Positions 43,202 to 54,120 of a DNA stretch of 64,000 bases are shown piece after piece (the stretch's first letter is position 1; each line of letters begins with the position of its first letter). The stretch is from Bacteroidetes bacterium GWF2_38_335. GTDB taxonomy: Bacteria > Bacteroidota > Bacteroidia > Bacteroidales > GWF2-38-335. A program made the translations under genes and the position numbers. Location: positions 186,001 through 250,000 of the forward strand of contig MEOH01000022.1 of the NCBI GenBank assembly GCA_001769535.1, in the 5' to 3' direction. A model generated the notes under the pieces. That model was not told the origin of the DNA. It saw only the letters and a list, made by a program, of their open reading frames with translations, and searched no databases.

Positions 43202-43441
43202 TTAAGTTTCAATCAAAACAATAATCTTGTTTTTAAGAACTTCAATAACACCGGATTTAATTTGGAAAGAATCTTCTTTTTTCCCTTCAGAAACCACTTT
43301 AATTTTTCCTTCACCCAAAGTTGAAATAATGGGAGCATGGTTGTTGAGGATTTCAAAAGAACCGTTGCTGCCCGGTACCTGAACCAGTTCAGCTTCTCCT
43401 TCAAAAATCTTTTTGTCGGGTGTTAAAATTTCAATAAACAT
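43202..43441 (-). CDS. atpC: ATP synthase epsilon subunit, short form
   Basis: The 79-residue protein corresponds only to the N-terminal beta-sandwich of epsilon (LTPDKKIFEGEAELVQVPGSNGSFEILNNHAPIISTLGEG). The C-terminal helical hairpin that inhibits rotation in E. coli is absent. Short epsilon subunits are usual in Bacteroidota. It follows atpD by 45 bp. It belongs to the F1 central stalk. Confidence 0.95.
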   Translation of the reverse strand: MFIEILTPDKKIFEGEAELVQVPGSNGSFEILNNHAPIISTLGEGKIKVVSEGKKEDSFQIKSGVIEVLKNKIIVLIET

Positions 43442-43486
43442 CAGTTCAGTTTTTATATAACAAAAATCAGACCGTAATATATTTTA

Positions 43487-45016
<1,530 letters not shown>

Positions 45017-45037
45017 TTAATTAATTTACAAAGAATA

Positions 45038-45067
45038 CAAATTTAATATAAATTCACAATTTATCAA
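45038..45067 (-). promoter_or_regulatory. Promoter of atpD-atpC
   Basis: On the minus strand TTG (45067-45065) and TAAATTTG (45045-45038) are 19 bp apart, a full Bacteroidota -33/-7 pair. The leader to the atpD ATG is about 30 nt. Confidence 0.65.
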
Positions 45068-45104
45068 TTTTTAAAAGACATATCTTAAAAAAAAATCAAA
45101 AAAA

Positions 45105-46079
45105 CTAAAAACTCCTGTCTATAAGCTGCCCAATGAGGTTTTCAAGCTCTTTTTTCCTGTTTTTTTCAACTGTTAATTCGTTCAGTATATTTTTTGATTT
45201 TTCTGAAAAATCCAATATTTTTTTCTTTGCCAGTTCCCTGATTCCAAGTTTTTTATAAATTTCTGTAACAGCAACGACTTTCCTGTTTAAGTCTTCTCCC
45301 GAAAATGAAAGCCATTTTTCGAGTTCCATCTTCTCGTCATGATCAGCCAAAGCAAGGGCTTTTATTAACAGGTAGGTTTTTTTGTTTGAAGCAATATCCC
45401 CGCCGATATTTTTCCCAAAAGTCTGAGTATTACCAAACACATCAAGGTAGTCATCCTGCAGTTGGAATGCCAGTCCGAGGTTGATCCCAGCTTCATAAAG
45501 TTTATCACATTCATCAATAGGAGCACCTGCGGCCAGAGCACCGATCTTGAGGCAGGCTGCCAGCAAAACAGCCGTTTTCAGTCTGATCATTTCAAGGTAC
45601 TGCTCTTCAGTTACAACATTCAGTTTTTCAAAATCCATGTCGTACTGTTGTCCTTCACAAACCTTTAACGCAGTGTCATTAAAAACGCTGAAAATATCAT
45701 TGCTTCGGGGGTTTTTACTTCCAATAAAAAAACCATAAGCCACAATCATCATAGCGTCTCCTGAAAGAATTGCAGTGTTTTCGTTCCATTTTTTGTGGAC
45801 AGTGGGCATATTTCTTCTAAGATCTGCTTTATCCATAATGTCATCATGAAGCAATGTGAAATTATGGAAAATTTCCAGTCCGGTTGCCTCTTTTAAAGCA
45901 ATTTCCGGATTATCACTATACAAGTTGGCGCTCATCATGGTAAGAACAGGTCTGAGTCTTTTTCCACCCACTTCGAGCACGTATTTTACAGGGGTATATA
46001 ACGCCAAGGGTTCCTTTTCAAAATTGAGGTTTTTCAAAGTTTCATTGGCAATATTCTGCAGTTCTTTGAAAGAGTACAT
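45105..46079 (-). CDS. Polyprenyl (prenyl diphosphate) synthase
   Basis: The 324-residue trans-isoprenyl diphosphate synthase condenses IPP with allylic diphosphates. The first Asp-rich motif is HDDIMD (79-83) after GGKRLRPVL, and the second is QLQDDYLDVFG. Product length (C15, C20 or longer) cannot be decided by eye. It starts one base after the stop codon of the epimerase gene, which suggests a coupled pair. It may supply quinone or undecaprenyl-carrier synthesis. Confidence 0.92.
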   Translation of the reverse strand: MYSFKELQNIANETLKNLNFEKEPLALYTPVKYVLEVGGKRLRPVLTMMSANLYSDNPEIALKEATGLEIFHNFTLLHDDIMDKADLRRNMPTVHKKWNENTAILSGDAMMIVAYGFFIGSKNPRSNDIFSVFNDTALKVCEGQQYDMDFEKLNVVTEEQYLEMIRLKTAVLLAACLKIGALAAGAPIDECDKLYEAGINLGLAFQLQDDYLDVFGNTQTFGKNIGGDIASNKKTYLLIKALALADHDEKMELEKWLSFSGEDLNRKVVAVTEIYKKLGIRELAKKKILDFSEKSKNILNELTVEKNRKKELENLIGQLIDRSF

Positions 46080-46080
46080 A

Positions 46081-47028
46081 TTACAGATTGTGTTTCATTT
46101 CAAAAAGGCCATTGTCAAGGATGTTTTTGATTCCGGTTTCAAGTGGTATCAATGGTTTATTGAGTATGGCGCGCATCTTTCTGGTATCTGGAAGTCGGCC
46201 GCTCATATCACCTTCTTTAAGGGGTGGCAGATGGACAATTTTGGATTTTGATCCCGTTAAACGGATAACAGTCTGAGCCAGTTCATATATAGTTGTTTCG
46301 ATGTTACTGCCAATATTGGCCACATCGTTGATGAGTTTGCTGTTGTTAAAAGCACTAATGCAAGTTTCAATATTGTCATCAATAAAACAGAAAGTACGGG
46401 TTTGTTTGCCATCGCCATATACCGTAATATCTTCATTATTAAGAGCGCTTATAAGGAATTTGGAGATTACAAAATGTCTGCTTTGCTTTGGTCCGTATGT
46501 ATTGAAAAACCTGAAAATTGTGTAATCCAGGCCAAACTCCTGCTGGTATGCTTTTAAAAAAGCTTCACCAAGGTTTTTCACGATGGCATAAGGAAGTCGG
46601 GAATTTAACGGAGTGGTGTATTCATTCTGAGGATATTCAACAGGTTCACCGTATATTTCAGAAGAGGATGAAAAATAAATTCTTTGCACCCCGGTGTTTT
46701 TTGAAAGGGTGAGGATGTTCTTGATCCCTTCAACATCCTGAAGAACAAGCAAAGGATGCATGAGTGTTTTCTGGACTCCCACAACTGCAGCATAATGAAA
46801 AACGAAATCAAAGCGGTAAGCCATCATTATTTCTGAAATATCCCTGCGGTTGTTCACATCACATTTAATGAATTTCCAGTTTTCTTTTTTTTCAACAGGA
46901 AGTTTTTTTACATGTCCCGTTGATAGATCATCAACAATTATTACAAAGTTGTCATCGTCTTCAATCAGTTTTTCGGCCAGTGAACTGGCAATAAAACCTG
47001 CTCCACCCGTAATTAATATTTTTCTCAT
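46081..47028 (-). CDS. NAD-dependent sugar-nucleotide epimerase/dehydratase
   Basis: The 315-residue extended short-chain dehydrogenase has the NAD motif TGGAGFIAS (7-15), VDDLSTG, FSSSSEIYG (Ser at about 121-123), and catalytic Y147 and K151 in YAIVK. RFFNTYGPKQ and VYGDGKQTRTFCFIDD also match UDP-glucose 4-epimerase, dTDP-glucose dehydratase and UDP-glucuronate decarboxylase relatives. I do not choose among them. It follows the atpG terminator and precedes the prenyl synthase by one base. Confidence 0.9.
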   Translation of the reverse strand: MRKILITGGAGFIASSLAEKLIEDDDNFVIIVDDLSTGHVKKLPVEKKENWKFIKCDVNNRRDISEIMMAYRFDFVFHYAAVVGVQKTLMHPLLVLQDVEGIKNILTLSKNTGVQRIYFSSSSEIYGEPVEYPQNEYTTPLNSRLPYAIVKNLGEAFLKAYQQEFGLDYTIFRFFNTYGPKQSRHFVISKFLISALNNEDITVYGDGKQTRTFCFIDDNIETCISAFNNSKLINDVANIGSNIETTIYELAQTVIRLTGSKSKIVHLPPLKEGDMSGRLPDTRKMRAILNKPLIPLETGIKNILDNGLFEMKHNL

Positions 47029-47053
47029 TTAATTCAGCTTAATTGTAAATCTA

Positions 47054-47087
47054 AAAAAAGAAAGCTTCCCGGGAAGCTTTCTTTTTT
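47054..47087 (-). terminator. Perfect palindromic terminator overlapping the atpG stop codon
   Basis: A 34-bp perfect palindrome centred on CCCGGG (AAGAAAGCTTCCC / GGGAAGCTTTCTT with A/T ends) ends inside the TAA of atpG. The T run follows on the minus strand. It closes the bactofilin-atpB-E-F-H-A-G unit. Confidence 0.82.
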
Positions 47088-47961
47088 ATCCTTTAAGGGC
47101 TTCAGCGCCACTGACTATTTCAAGAATTTCATTTGTAATGGATGCCTGTCTGGCTTTATTGTAGTGCAGACGAAGTTCCTTAATCAACTCGGTAGCGTTA
47201 TCTGTGGCCTTATGCATTGCTGTCATTCGGGCGCCGTGTTCAGCAGCATTCGAATCAAGCAGTGCTTTATAGAACTGGATCTTAAGTGATTTTGGGATCA
47301 GTTCTTTCATGATGTAGTCCTTTGTAGGTTCAAAAATATAATCGTTTACAATTTTTGATTTTCCGGTATTTATTTGCACCGGTAAAAATTGCTCTTCGGT
47401 AAGAATCTGAACAGCAGCATTTTTAAACTCATTGTAAACCAAAATGATTGTATCAAATTTGCCGGTAGTGAAATCATTCATTAATTCTTCGGCAAGAGGA
47501 GTGGTGCGCTCGAATGTCAGCTTATCGAAAATCGCATTGTTTCCCTGAATAAGGTTTAGTCCTTTGCCTTTTAGTCCGTCATATGATTTTTTACCAAGGG
47601 TAAGAAATGAAACTTTTCCTTTGGCAAGCAGGTCGCTGTATTTTTCAGCTGCAATTGACTGTGCTTTTTTGATGACATTTGCATTAAATGCACCACAAAG
47701 TCCTTTATTTGAGGTGATGGCAACAATCAGGATATTTTTTGCTTCCCGTTGTACGGCATATGGGTTGTCTAAAGCAGAATCGGTTGCATTGCTCAGGTTA
47801 CCAAGAATTTCATGAAGCTTAATGGCATAAGGACGCATGCGGACAATGGCATCCTGGGCTTTGCGAAGCTTGGCTGCAGACACCATTTTCATAGCACTTG
47901 TAATCTGTTTTGTTGAGTTAACAGATGTAATCCTTGTGCGTATTTCTTTTAAACTTGCCAT
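47086..47961 (-). CDS. atpG: ATP synthase gamma subunit
   Basis: The 291-residue central-stalk subunit begins MASLKEIRTRITSVNSTKQI and has SAAKLRKAQ, TSNKGLCGAFNANV, and the C-terminal NKARQASITNEILEIVSGAEAL. These are the conserved terminal coiled-coil helices that turn inside the alpha3beta3 ring. It follows atpA by 10 bp and is the last gene of the main atp operon. Confidence 0.97.
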   Translation of the reverse strand: MASLKEIRTRITSVNSTKQITSAMKMVSAAKLRKAQDAIVRMRPYAIKLHEILGNLSNATDSALDNPYAVQREAKNILIVAITSNKGLCGAFNANVIKKAQSIAAEKYSDLLAKGKVSFLTLGKKSYDGLKGKGLNLIQGNNAIFDKLTFERTTPLAEELMNDFTTGKFDTIILVYNEFKNAAVQILTEEQFLPVQINTGKSKIVNDYIFEPTKDYIMKELIPKSLKIQFYKALLDSNAAEHGARMTAMHKATDNATELIKELRLHYNKARQASITNEILEIVSGAEALKG

Positions 47962-47971
47962 TTGTCAGTAA

Positions 47972-49546
47972 TTATTGTTTCGAAATAAGGTCAAGGGCAA
48001 CTTTTTCAAGGGTAGCAGTTACTTCATCAGTAAGCTGACCGGCTTTTAAAGATTCCATTACGTCAGGGTGTTTAACCTTCAAAAATTCAACATACTGGCT
48101 TTCAAATTCCCTTACTTTATTTTTTGGTAATTTTGAAAGGAGGCCTTTGGTACCGCAGAAAATAATTGCGATTTGTTCTTCAACCGGCATGGGTGAATAT
48201 TGGCCTTGTTTCAAAATCTCAACGTTTTTGGATCCTTTGTCAAGTACTGCAAGGGTTGCAGCATCAAGGTCAGAACCAAATTTTGCAAACGCTTCAAGTT
48301 CACGGTACTGCGCCTGGTCAAGTTTAAGCGTACCGGCAACTTTTTTCATTGCTTTAATTTGTGCGTTACCTCCAACACGGCTCACCGAGATACCTACGTT
48401 GATGGCAGGACGAACCCCCGAGTTAAACAGATTGGATTCAAGGAATATCTGTCCGTCGGTAATTGAGATCACGTTGGTCGGAATGTAAGCAGAAACGTCA
48501 CCGGCTTGTGTTTCAATGATGGGGAGAGCGGTTAGAGATCCACCTCCTTTAACCAAATGCCGGATACTTTCGGGAACGTTGTTCATTTTTTTGGCAATCA
48601 CATCAGATTCGATGATTTTTGAAGCTCTTTCGAGAAGTCTGGAGTGAAGATAAAAAACGTCACCAGGGTAAGCTTCACGTCCGGGGGGTCTCCTTAGCAA
48701 AAGAGAAACTTCCCTGTAAGAAACAGCTTGTTTTGACAAATCATCATATATAATTAATGCGTGTCTTCCTGTATCCCTGAAAAATTCACCGATGGCACAT
48801 CCGGCAAATGGTGCGTAGAACTGGAGGGCTGCGGGGTCAGATGCAGTTGCGGTAACGATGGTTGTGTACATCATGGCACCGTGTTCCTCAAGAATTTTTG
48901 CTATGTTGGCAACAGTTGAACCTTTCTGTCCGATTGCAACATAAATACAATAAACCGGTTTTCCGGTTGAATAAAAATGCTTTTGATTGATGATGGTATC
49001 AATGGCGATGGCAGTTTTACCGGTTTGGCGGTCGCCGATGATCAGCTCGCGCTGACCTCTTCCGATTGGAATCATGGCGTCGATCGCTTTGAGACCTGTT
49101 TGAAGGGGTTCTTTAACGGGCTGACGGAAAATGACGGAAGGAGCAATTCTTTCAAGAGGCATCTCGTAAAGTTCGCCTTTTATTTCACCTTTACCATCAA
49201 TGGGATGGCCAAGCGTGTTGACAACCCTTCCAAGCAATCCTTCACCCACATGAATGGACGCGATGTGCTTGGTTCTTTTTACTGTTCCACCTTCTTTAAG
49301 ACCTTCTGAATTGCCCAGGAGCACAGCACCAACGTTATCTTCTTCAAGGTTGAGCACGATGCCTTTTACGCCGTTTTCAAACTCGATCATTTCGTTAGCC
49401 TGAACATTTGACAATCCATAAATGCGGGCAATACCGTCGCCAACCTGAAGAATGGTTCCTACTTCTTCAAGTTCTGCTTTGGTTTTGAAGCCCTCAATTT
49501 GTTGTTTTAAAATTTCAGATACTTCTGCAGGTTTAATATCAGCCAT
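47972..49546 (-). CDS. atpA: ATP synthase alpha subunit
   Basis: The 524-residue F1 subunit has Walker A GDRQTGKT at 171-178, [41 protein letters not shown] in pieces, and the alpha-type [14 protein letters not shown]. It binds nucleotide at the regulatory sites and forms the ring with beta. atpH lies 19 bp upstream and atpG 10 bp downstream. Confidence 0.98.
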   Translation of the reverse strand: MADIKPAEVSEILKQQIEGFKTKAELEEVGTILQVGDGIARIYGLSNVQANEMIEFENGVKGIVLNLEEDNVGAVLLGNSEGLKEGGTVKRTKHIASIHVGEGLLGRVVNTLGHPIDGKGEIKGELYEMPLERIAPSVIFRQPVKEPLQTGLKAIDAMIPIGRGQRELIIGDRQTGKTAIAIDTIINQKHFYSTGKPVYCIYVAIGQKGSTVANIAKILEEHGAMMYTTIVTATASDPAALQFYAPFAGCAIGEFFRDTGRHALIIYDDLSKQAVSYREVSLLLRRPPGREAYPGDVFYLHSRLLERASKIIESDVIAKKMNNVPESIRHLVKGGGSLTALPIIETQAGDVSAYIPTNVISITDGQIFLESNLFNSGVRPAINVGISVSRVGGNAQIKAMKKVAGTLKLDQAQYRELEAFAKFGSDLDAATLAVLDKGSKNVEILKQGQYSPMPVEEQIAIIFCGTKGLLSKLPKNKVREFESQYVEFLKVKHPDVMESLKAGQLTDEVTATLEKVALDLISKQ

Positions 49547-49565
49547 TATTATAAGTTTTAGTCAA

Positions 49566-50120
49566 TTATAATTTTTTTTCGAATGTTGTATTTATTAAGT
49601 CCCTTTTCAGACTCTTGAGTTTTCCTGAGACACTGGTGTCAATTTGCTTATCATCAATTTGTAAAATGTAACCGCCAATTAAATCCTTGTCAATTTTCTC
49701 ATTCAGTTCAACACCGGTTTTGAAATTGCTTTTAATTAATTCGATCAGTTTTTTTCTCAGTGTTTCATCGATTTCAGCAGCCGTGATAAAAGTAACGGTT
49801 TTAATTCCGTGTTCTTTTTTATGCAGGTCGATGAAATACCTTGAAATATCGGTAAGAAAAATCTCACGTTTGTTTTCAATAACCAGCATAAGAAAAGACA
49901 TGGTTATCTGGTCAACCTTTTTTTCATATAAGGATGCCATGGCTTTCTTTTTTTCAGTGGTACTGATAACAGGTGAATTAAGCAATCCGGCCATTTCAGG
50001 AATGCGCCCCGAATTACTTATCAGAACCATATCCTGATAAATTTTCTCAAGGATATTTTTTTCCAAAGCAATTGAAAATAGTGCTTTGGCGTATCTTACC
50101 GAAATTTTACTCTGATTCAT
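49566..50120 (-). CDS. atpH: ATP synthase delta subunit
   Basis: The 184-residue peripheral-stalk subunit (OSCP family) starts ISVRYAKALFSIALE and ends with the conserved GGYILQIDDKQIDTSVSGKL. It connects F1 to the b dimer. Spacing to atpF is 13 bp. Confidence 0.95.
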   Translation of the reverse strand: MNQSKISVRYAKALFSIALEKNILEKIYQDMVLISNSGRIPEMAGLLNSPVISTTEKKKAMASLYEKKVDQITMSFLMLVIENKREIFLTDISRYFIDLHKKEHGIKTVTFITAAEIDETLRKKLIELIKSNFKTGVELNEKIDKDLIGGYILQIDDKQIDTSVSGKLKSLKRDLINTTFEKKL

Positions 50121-50133
50121 ACTTTAAATTTTC

Positions 50134-50628
50134 CTAGTTTAGGTTGATGTCTTTTAATAATGAATCAACGTATTCTTTCTGTTTGCCTGGTTCACTGAGT
50201 TCTTTCATAAGAATTTTTTCGGCAATTTCAATTGAAATAATAGCTACCTGATTTTTTATATCATTCATGGCAGCATCTTTTTCATTGGATATGGCTTCGC
50301 GTGCGGACAAAATTATTTTTTCAGCTTCTTCATTGGCCTGTTTTTTGGCCGTAGAAATCAGTTGTTCCTTAACTTCACGGGCTTCCTTCATGAGGCGGTC
50401 ACGTTCGGCTTTGGCTTCCAGAATAATTTTTTCATTGTCAGATTGCAGTTTAGCCATCTCTTCCTTTGCTTTCTCGGCCGATTTAAGAGCTCCTTCTATG
50501 GATTCTTCACGGTCTTTCAGCATTTTCAGGATGGGTTTCCAGGCAAATTTTTTCAGAAGGAACAACAGGACTGTAAAGGATAACAACATCCAAAATAACA
50601 GGCCTATTCCAGGGGTTACTAATTCCAT
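50134..50628 (-). CDS. atpF: ATP synthase b subunit
   Basis: The 164-residue protein has one N-terminal transmembrane helix (LLFWMLLSFTVLLFLLKKF) and a long charged amphipathic helix (about 30-150) that forms the peripheral stalk dimer. It follows atpE after a 78-bp spacer holding a hairpin. Only one b gene is visible, so the stalk should be a homodimer. Confidence 0.95.
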   Translation of the reverse strand: MELVTPGIGLLFWMLLSFTVLLFLLKKFAWKPILKMLKDREESIEGALKSAEKAKEEMAKLQSDNEKIILEAKAERDRLMKEAREVKEQLISTAKKQANEEAEKIILSAREAISNEKDAAMNDIKNQVAIISIEIAEKILMKELSEPGKQKEYVDSLLKDINLN

Positions 50629-50662
50629 ATATTAATATTTTAAATGTTAAAATTTAAATCAG

Positions 50663-50687
50663 CGGGTTCAGCCAACCGCTGAACCCG
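50663..50687 (-). other. Stem-loop between atpE and atpF
   Basis: CGGGTTCAGC (50663-50672) pairs with GCTGAACCCG (50678-50687) across a five-base loop, 20 nt after the atpE stop codon. On the minus strand no T run follows, so it may be an mRNA-processing or stabilising element rather than a terminator. Confidence 0.6.
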
Positions 50688-50706
50688 TTGAAAGTTTTTT
50701 TCTGAT

Positions 50707-50955
<249 letters not shown>

Positions 50956-50976
50956 TTATTAAATTTAACTTACAAA

Positions 50977-52077
50977 TTAATGTGCTTTCCCATGTGCTGC
51001 ATGTGCTTCGGAATGATGTTCCTCAGTGGCCATGCCAAAGTACAATGCTGAAAGCAGGGTAAAAACGTATGCCTGAATGAATGCCACCAGAAGTTCCAGT
51101 ACACTCATAAACAAGGCAAAACCAACTGATAATGGTGAAATACCAAATCCGCCTGCAGCACCCATTTCGCCAAAAATAAAGATCAGACTAAAGAATCCAA
51201 GCGCAATGATATGTCCGGCAGTTATATTGGCAAAGAGACGGACCATCAGGACGAAGGGCTTTGTAAACACTCCGATTATTTCCACAATTGGCATCAGGGG
51301 AAGAGGAAACTTAAGCCACCAGGGAACTCCGGGGGCATTGATAATATGTTTCCAGTATCCTTTGTTGCCGCTAAAGGTGGTAATGATAAAGGTGAAAAGA
51401 GCCAAAACCATCGTTACAGCAATATTTCCTGTAAGGTTTGCACCGCCTGGGAAAATGGGTATTAATCCCAAAAGGTTGTTTATGAAAATAAAAAAGAAAA
51501 TAGTCAGCAGATAGGGCATATACTTTTCATATTTTTTCTCACCAATGGAGGCTTTTGCCACATCATCCCTGACAAAAAGTATAAGTGGTTCAAGCAAAGA
51601 CTGCAGTCCTTTGGGGGCTTTTCCCTGTCGTCTGGTGTATGAGCGGGCTACCGATATAAAAACCCAAAGAATAAGTGCAAAACTGAATAACAATGCAACA
51701 ACATTTTTGGTAATTGAAAAATCATAGACTGCGCTTCCGTCCTTTGCTTTTATTTTTCCCTCTTCAAGGAGGTAATCGCCGTATTGCTTTGGACCATGTC
51801 CTTCGCCTTCAAATTTATTTGACATGAAAAATACCAATCCGTTTTTCTCTGTAAAAAGGATAACAGGCAGGGGTATACTCACTTCCTGTTCTCCAAACTT
51901 ACCAATATGCCATTCGTGGGCATCAAGAATATGATGCAGGATGAATGAGCCGGGCTGGAACTTATTTTCCTCACCGTGTCCTTTTTTATCATTTTTCTCG
52001 TTGGAAAAAGCGTTTAAACTGAAGAACATCAGTGTGATTATAAAAAATATACCAATGAAATTTTGTCTGTAGTGCAT
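50977..52077 (-). CDS. atpB: ATP synthase a subunit with long N-terminal exported region
   Basis: The 366-residue Fo subunit has the stator Arg in MVRLFANITAGHI and the typical last helices. Before the first membrane helix it carries a signal-like segment (FIITLMFFSLNAFS) and about 100 periplasmic residues with HHILDAHEWHIG. This extension is a feature of Bacteroidota a subunits. It ends in a His-rich tail (EEHHSEAHAAHGKAH). It precedes atpE by 30 bp. Confidence 0.96.
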   Translation of the reverse strand: MHYRQNFIGIFFIITLMFFSLNAFSNEKNDKKGHGEENKFQPGSFILHHILDAHEWHIGKFGEQEVSIPLPVILFTEKNGLVFFMSNKFEGEGHGPKQYGDYLLEEGKIKAKDGSAVYDFSITKNVVALLFSFALILWVFISVARSYTRRQGKAPKGLQSLLEPLILFVRDDVAKASIGEKKYEKYMPYLLTIFFFIFINNLLGLIPIFPGGANLTGNIAVTMVLALFTFIITTFSGNKGYWKHIINAPGVPWWLKFPLPLMPIVEIIGVFTKPFVLMVRLFANITAGHIIALGFFSLIFIFGEMGAAGGFGISPLSVGFALFMSVLELLVAFIQAYVFTLLSALYFGMATEEHHSEAHAAHGKAH

Positions 52078-52207
52078 TATTTTCCGCTTTTAAATTGGAA
52101 CCTAACAAAAATAGAAAAATATTACAAATTACCTATACAAATTGATTTTTTTTTTAGGAATGGTTTTTTTGTTGATGATGTTTGGATGTTGATTGTTGAT
52201 ATTAGTA

Positions 52208-52597
52208 TCAATTTTGTGCTTTTCTGGCTTCGGGAAGGATTGAAATTACTTCAAAAATAGTGTAAACAAAGTAAAGGAGCAGAAAAAGAATCAGAAAGGG
52301 CACTGCATTTTCCCTGTCGGAAAACACATAGGCAACAATAAAAATGATATATGCCATCAGTTTGACAAAAACCGAAAGCATAAAAACCGGTACAAAGCGG
52401 GCTGTTTTCTTTTTATTGGCATCAAGTACTATCTTTTGGGTAACTATTGATAGTACCATACAAAAAAGAAAAACGAAATTCATTACGGGAATAAACCAGT
52501 CTTTGAGCACAGTCAGGAACAGGATTGCTGAAACAGTCCAAATGAAAAGACTCAGCAGGATATTTTTGATTAGAAATTTTTTAAAAGCTGGGTTCAT
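52208..52597 (-). CDS. Small four-helix membrane protein in the atp operon
   Basis: The 129-residue protein has about four transmembrane helices and no enzymatic motif. It starts in a TAATG overlap with the atpZ stop codon, so the two are translationally coupled. Its place before atpB is that of AtpI in other bacteria. A role in Fo assembly or ion supply is inferred only from position. There is a 130-bp spacer before atpB. Confidence 0.78.
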   Translation of the reverse strand: MNPAFKKFLIKNILLSLFIWTVSAILFLTVLKDWFIPVMNFVFLFCMVLSIVTQKIVLDANKKKTARFVPVFMLSVFVKLMAYIIFIVAYVFSDRENAVPFLILFLLLYFVYTIFEVISILPEARKAQN

Positions 52598-52818
52598 TAT
52601 TTATTTATATTTATCAAATCTTTTATTGCAAAGTAAACTGCAAGAACTACTGAAACAACAGAAAGCACAAGGGTAAAAACGGGAAACCCATTTTCAAGCC
52701 ACTTGTCAAGTTCGCGGCCGCCAAAAACCCCTGCAAGGATGATTGCAGCCATTTGGAATGCCAGGGAGGAATATCGGGCGTAATTATCTAACTGCTTTTT
52801 CGTCTGGTTCTTTTTCAA
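52597..52818 (-). CDS. AtpZ/AtpI-type small membrane protein
   Basis: I placed the start at TTG 52818 (MKKNQTKKQLDNYARYSS), giving 73 residues with two helices (AFQMAAIILAGVFGGRELDKW and a second one ending VYFAIKDL). The open frame extends to 52944, but that part lies inside the bactofilin gene and looks like out-of-frame noise. AtpZ proteins belong to the same gene position as AtpI and were linked to Mg/Ca transport and ATP synthase function in alkaliphilic Bacillus. The 3' end of the bactofilin gene overlaps this start by 35 bp. Confidence 0.78.
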   Translation of the reverse strand: MKKNQTKKQLDNYARYSSLAFQMAAIILAGVFGGRELDKWLENGFPVFTLVLSVVSVVLAVYFAIKDLININK

Positions 52819-53212
52819 GGGAAATATGTTTGCCTGTTGAAAACGCAGGCGTTGATTGCGATTGACTTCCAACCGACATGTTACAGGTTCCTGAAAATAC
52901 TGCTCCGGGCTCAATGGAAATCTTATTGGTGTTTTTAATTTCACCTGTTAGTTTGGCAGTTGACTTAAGCGAAAGAAGTTCATGAATAACAATTTTTCCT
53001 TCAAGTTTTCCTGAGATGTCGCAATTTCTGCAGGTCACTTCACCTTTAATACTTCCGGATTGACCAATAACCAGTTTGCCTTTGGCATTTAAATTACCTG
53101 TAAGATTTCCATCTATTCTGATGTTGCCTTCACAGTTAATATCACCGGTAATGGTAGTTCCGGTAAGGATGATATTCACCTCAGTTGTTTCGTTTGGTAG
53201 ATTTTTTGCCAT
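52784..53212 (-). CDS. Bactofilin (polymer-forming cytoskeletal protein)
   Basis: The 142-residue protein is a right-handed beta-helix with short repeating strands (ITGDINCEGNIRIDGNLTGN, KLVIGQSGSIKGEV, CDISGKLEGKI, STAKLTGEI, ISIEPGAVFSG), flanked by flexible ends. Bactofilins self-assemble into filaments that help organise cell shape or wall enzymes. Here it is the first gene of the F1Fo operon, with a promoter at 53239. Two Cys (TCRNCD) are conserved-looking but not diagnostic. Confidence 0.92.
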   Translation of the reverse strand: MAKNLPNETTEVNIILTGTTITGDINCEGNIRIDGNLTGNLNAKGKLVIGQSGSIKGEVTCRNCDISGKLEGKIVIHELLSLKSTAKLTGEIKNTNKISIEPGAVFSGTCNMSVGSQSQSTPAFSTGKHISLEKEPDEKAVR

Positions 53213-53238
53213 TTTGTTTTTTTTTAATCCCTAAAAAG

Positions 53239-53267
53239 CAAATATAATCCAAAATGATTAAAATCAA
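53239..53267 (-). promoter_or_regulatory. Promoter of the bactofilin-atp operon
   Basis: On the minus strand TTG (53267-53265) and TATATTTG (53246-53239) are 18 bp apart, close to the Bacteroidota consensus. The leader to the bactofilin ATG is about 20 nt. The remaining spacer to 53558 holds a C-run (53275-53280 on the complementary strand) and a possible small ORF at 53489. Confidence 0.6.
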
Positions 53268-53488
53268 GCATGGCGGGGGGTAAAAATAATTAATGTAAAG
53301 AAATGAGCTTTTCATCAGGTGATTTATTGGGTTCGCCAAAACAATTTTAGACTTTATACTTAATACGAAATGTTGTCGTTTAAATAGCAACCCTGAACAT
53401 TAACCTGTCAGATAAAAGTTTGACAAAAAGAAAAATATACGCATGGAGCAATTGTACTTCTAAAGTAACAATTTAAAAGTAAAACGTA

Positions 53489-53572
53489 ATGAAAGAATCT
53501 GTTTTGAAAGAACTATCAAAAAAGGTTCCTGCTTTGTCAAACTTAAAAAACCAACATCATGAAGGCGAGTGA
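53489..53572 (+). other. Possible 27-codon ORF overlapping the next gene start
   Basis: An ATG frame (MKESVLKELSKKVPALSNLK...) runs into the start of the gene at 53559 and overlaps it by 14 bp. It could couple translation, or be chance in an AT-rich leader. Together with the promoter at 53239 it is the only candidate content in the 346-bp spacer. Confidence 0.2.
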
Positions 53573-54092
53573 ATTATTATCCAATCCTTCGGCCGGAATG
53601 ATATATTTTGCATCAAAAAAGGCAATTGATGACAAAAGTTTTGGTGAAGAAATAGCAGGTCATATTTTCTCTGAAAATACTGAAATCTCCAGAAATGCAT
53701 TAAGTATTGCATTGCACTCTTCCATTATCGGTAAGGATTTTATAGGCAAGAATTTTTACCGGATTCTTGAGAACTACAACGAATACAATGACGATGATTT
53801 TCGGTCGTTGACTTTATCACTTTTCAATAAGGCAGGGGTTCCTGAAAAGAAGGAGATGCTTGAAAAGTTAATGATATTGTGTTTTTCTGAGATGAGAAGA
53901 AAAACCAAACACACAATATTAAAAATAAATGCGATGGATGTTTTGTTAAAAATTTCCGAGCAACTTCATGAAATCAGGGGCGAATTATTTTGGCAGATAA
54001 ACGAACAAATATTTCTTAATCAACCTGAATTCAGAGAGAAAGCAGAGATTGTGCTTGATAAATTACTTAGTATGGAGCACGAACAAAAATAA
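53559..54092 (+). CDS. Hypothetical alpha-helical (HEAT-like) protein
   Basis: The 177-residue protein has no signal or membrane segment. It consists of paired helices (NALSIALHSSIIGKDFIG, DFRSLTLSLFNKAGV, INAMDVLLKISEQLHEI) like a short HEAT/ARM repeat scaffold. No family name is recognised. It is alone on the plus strand between the bactofilin and fabH genes and ends at a bidirectional terminator. Confidence 0.65.
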   Translation: MKASELLSNPSAGMIYFASKKAIDDKSFGEEIAGHIFSENTEISRNALSIALHSSIIGKDFIGKNFYRILENYNEYNDDDFRSLTLSLFNKAGVPEKKEMLEKLMILCFSEMRRKTKHTILKINAMDVLLKISEQLHEIRGELFWQINEQIFLNQPEFREKAEIVLDKLLSMEHEQK

Positions 54093-54120
54093 CAAGATGA
54101 GTTTTGTTTATCGTAAAAAG

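Noticed and set aside
52819-52944. N-terminal extension of the AtpZ-like protein
   Set aside because: It lies inside the bactofilin coding region in another frame and lacks the AtpZ pattern. The TTG at 52818 is the better start.
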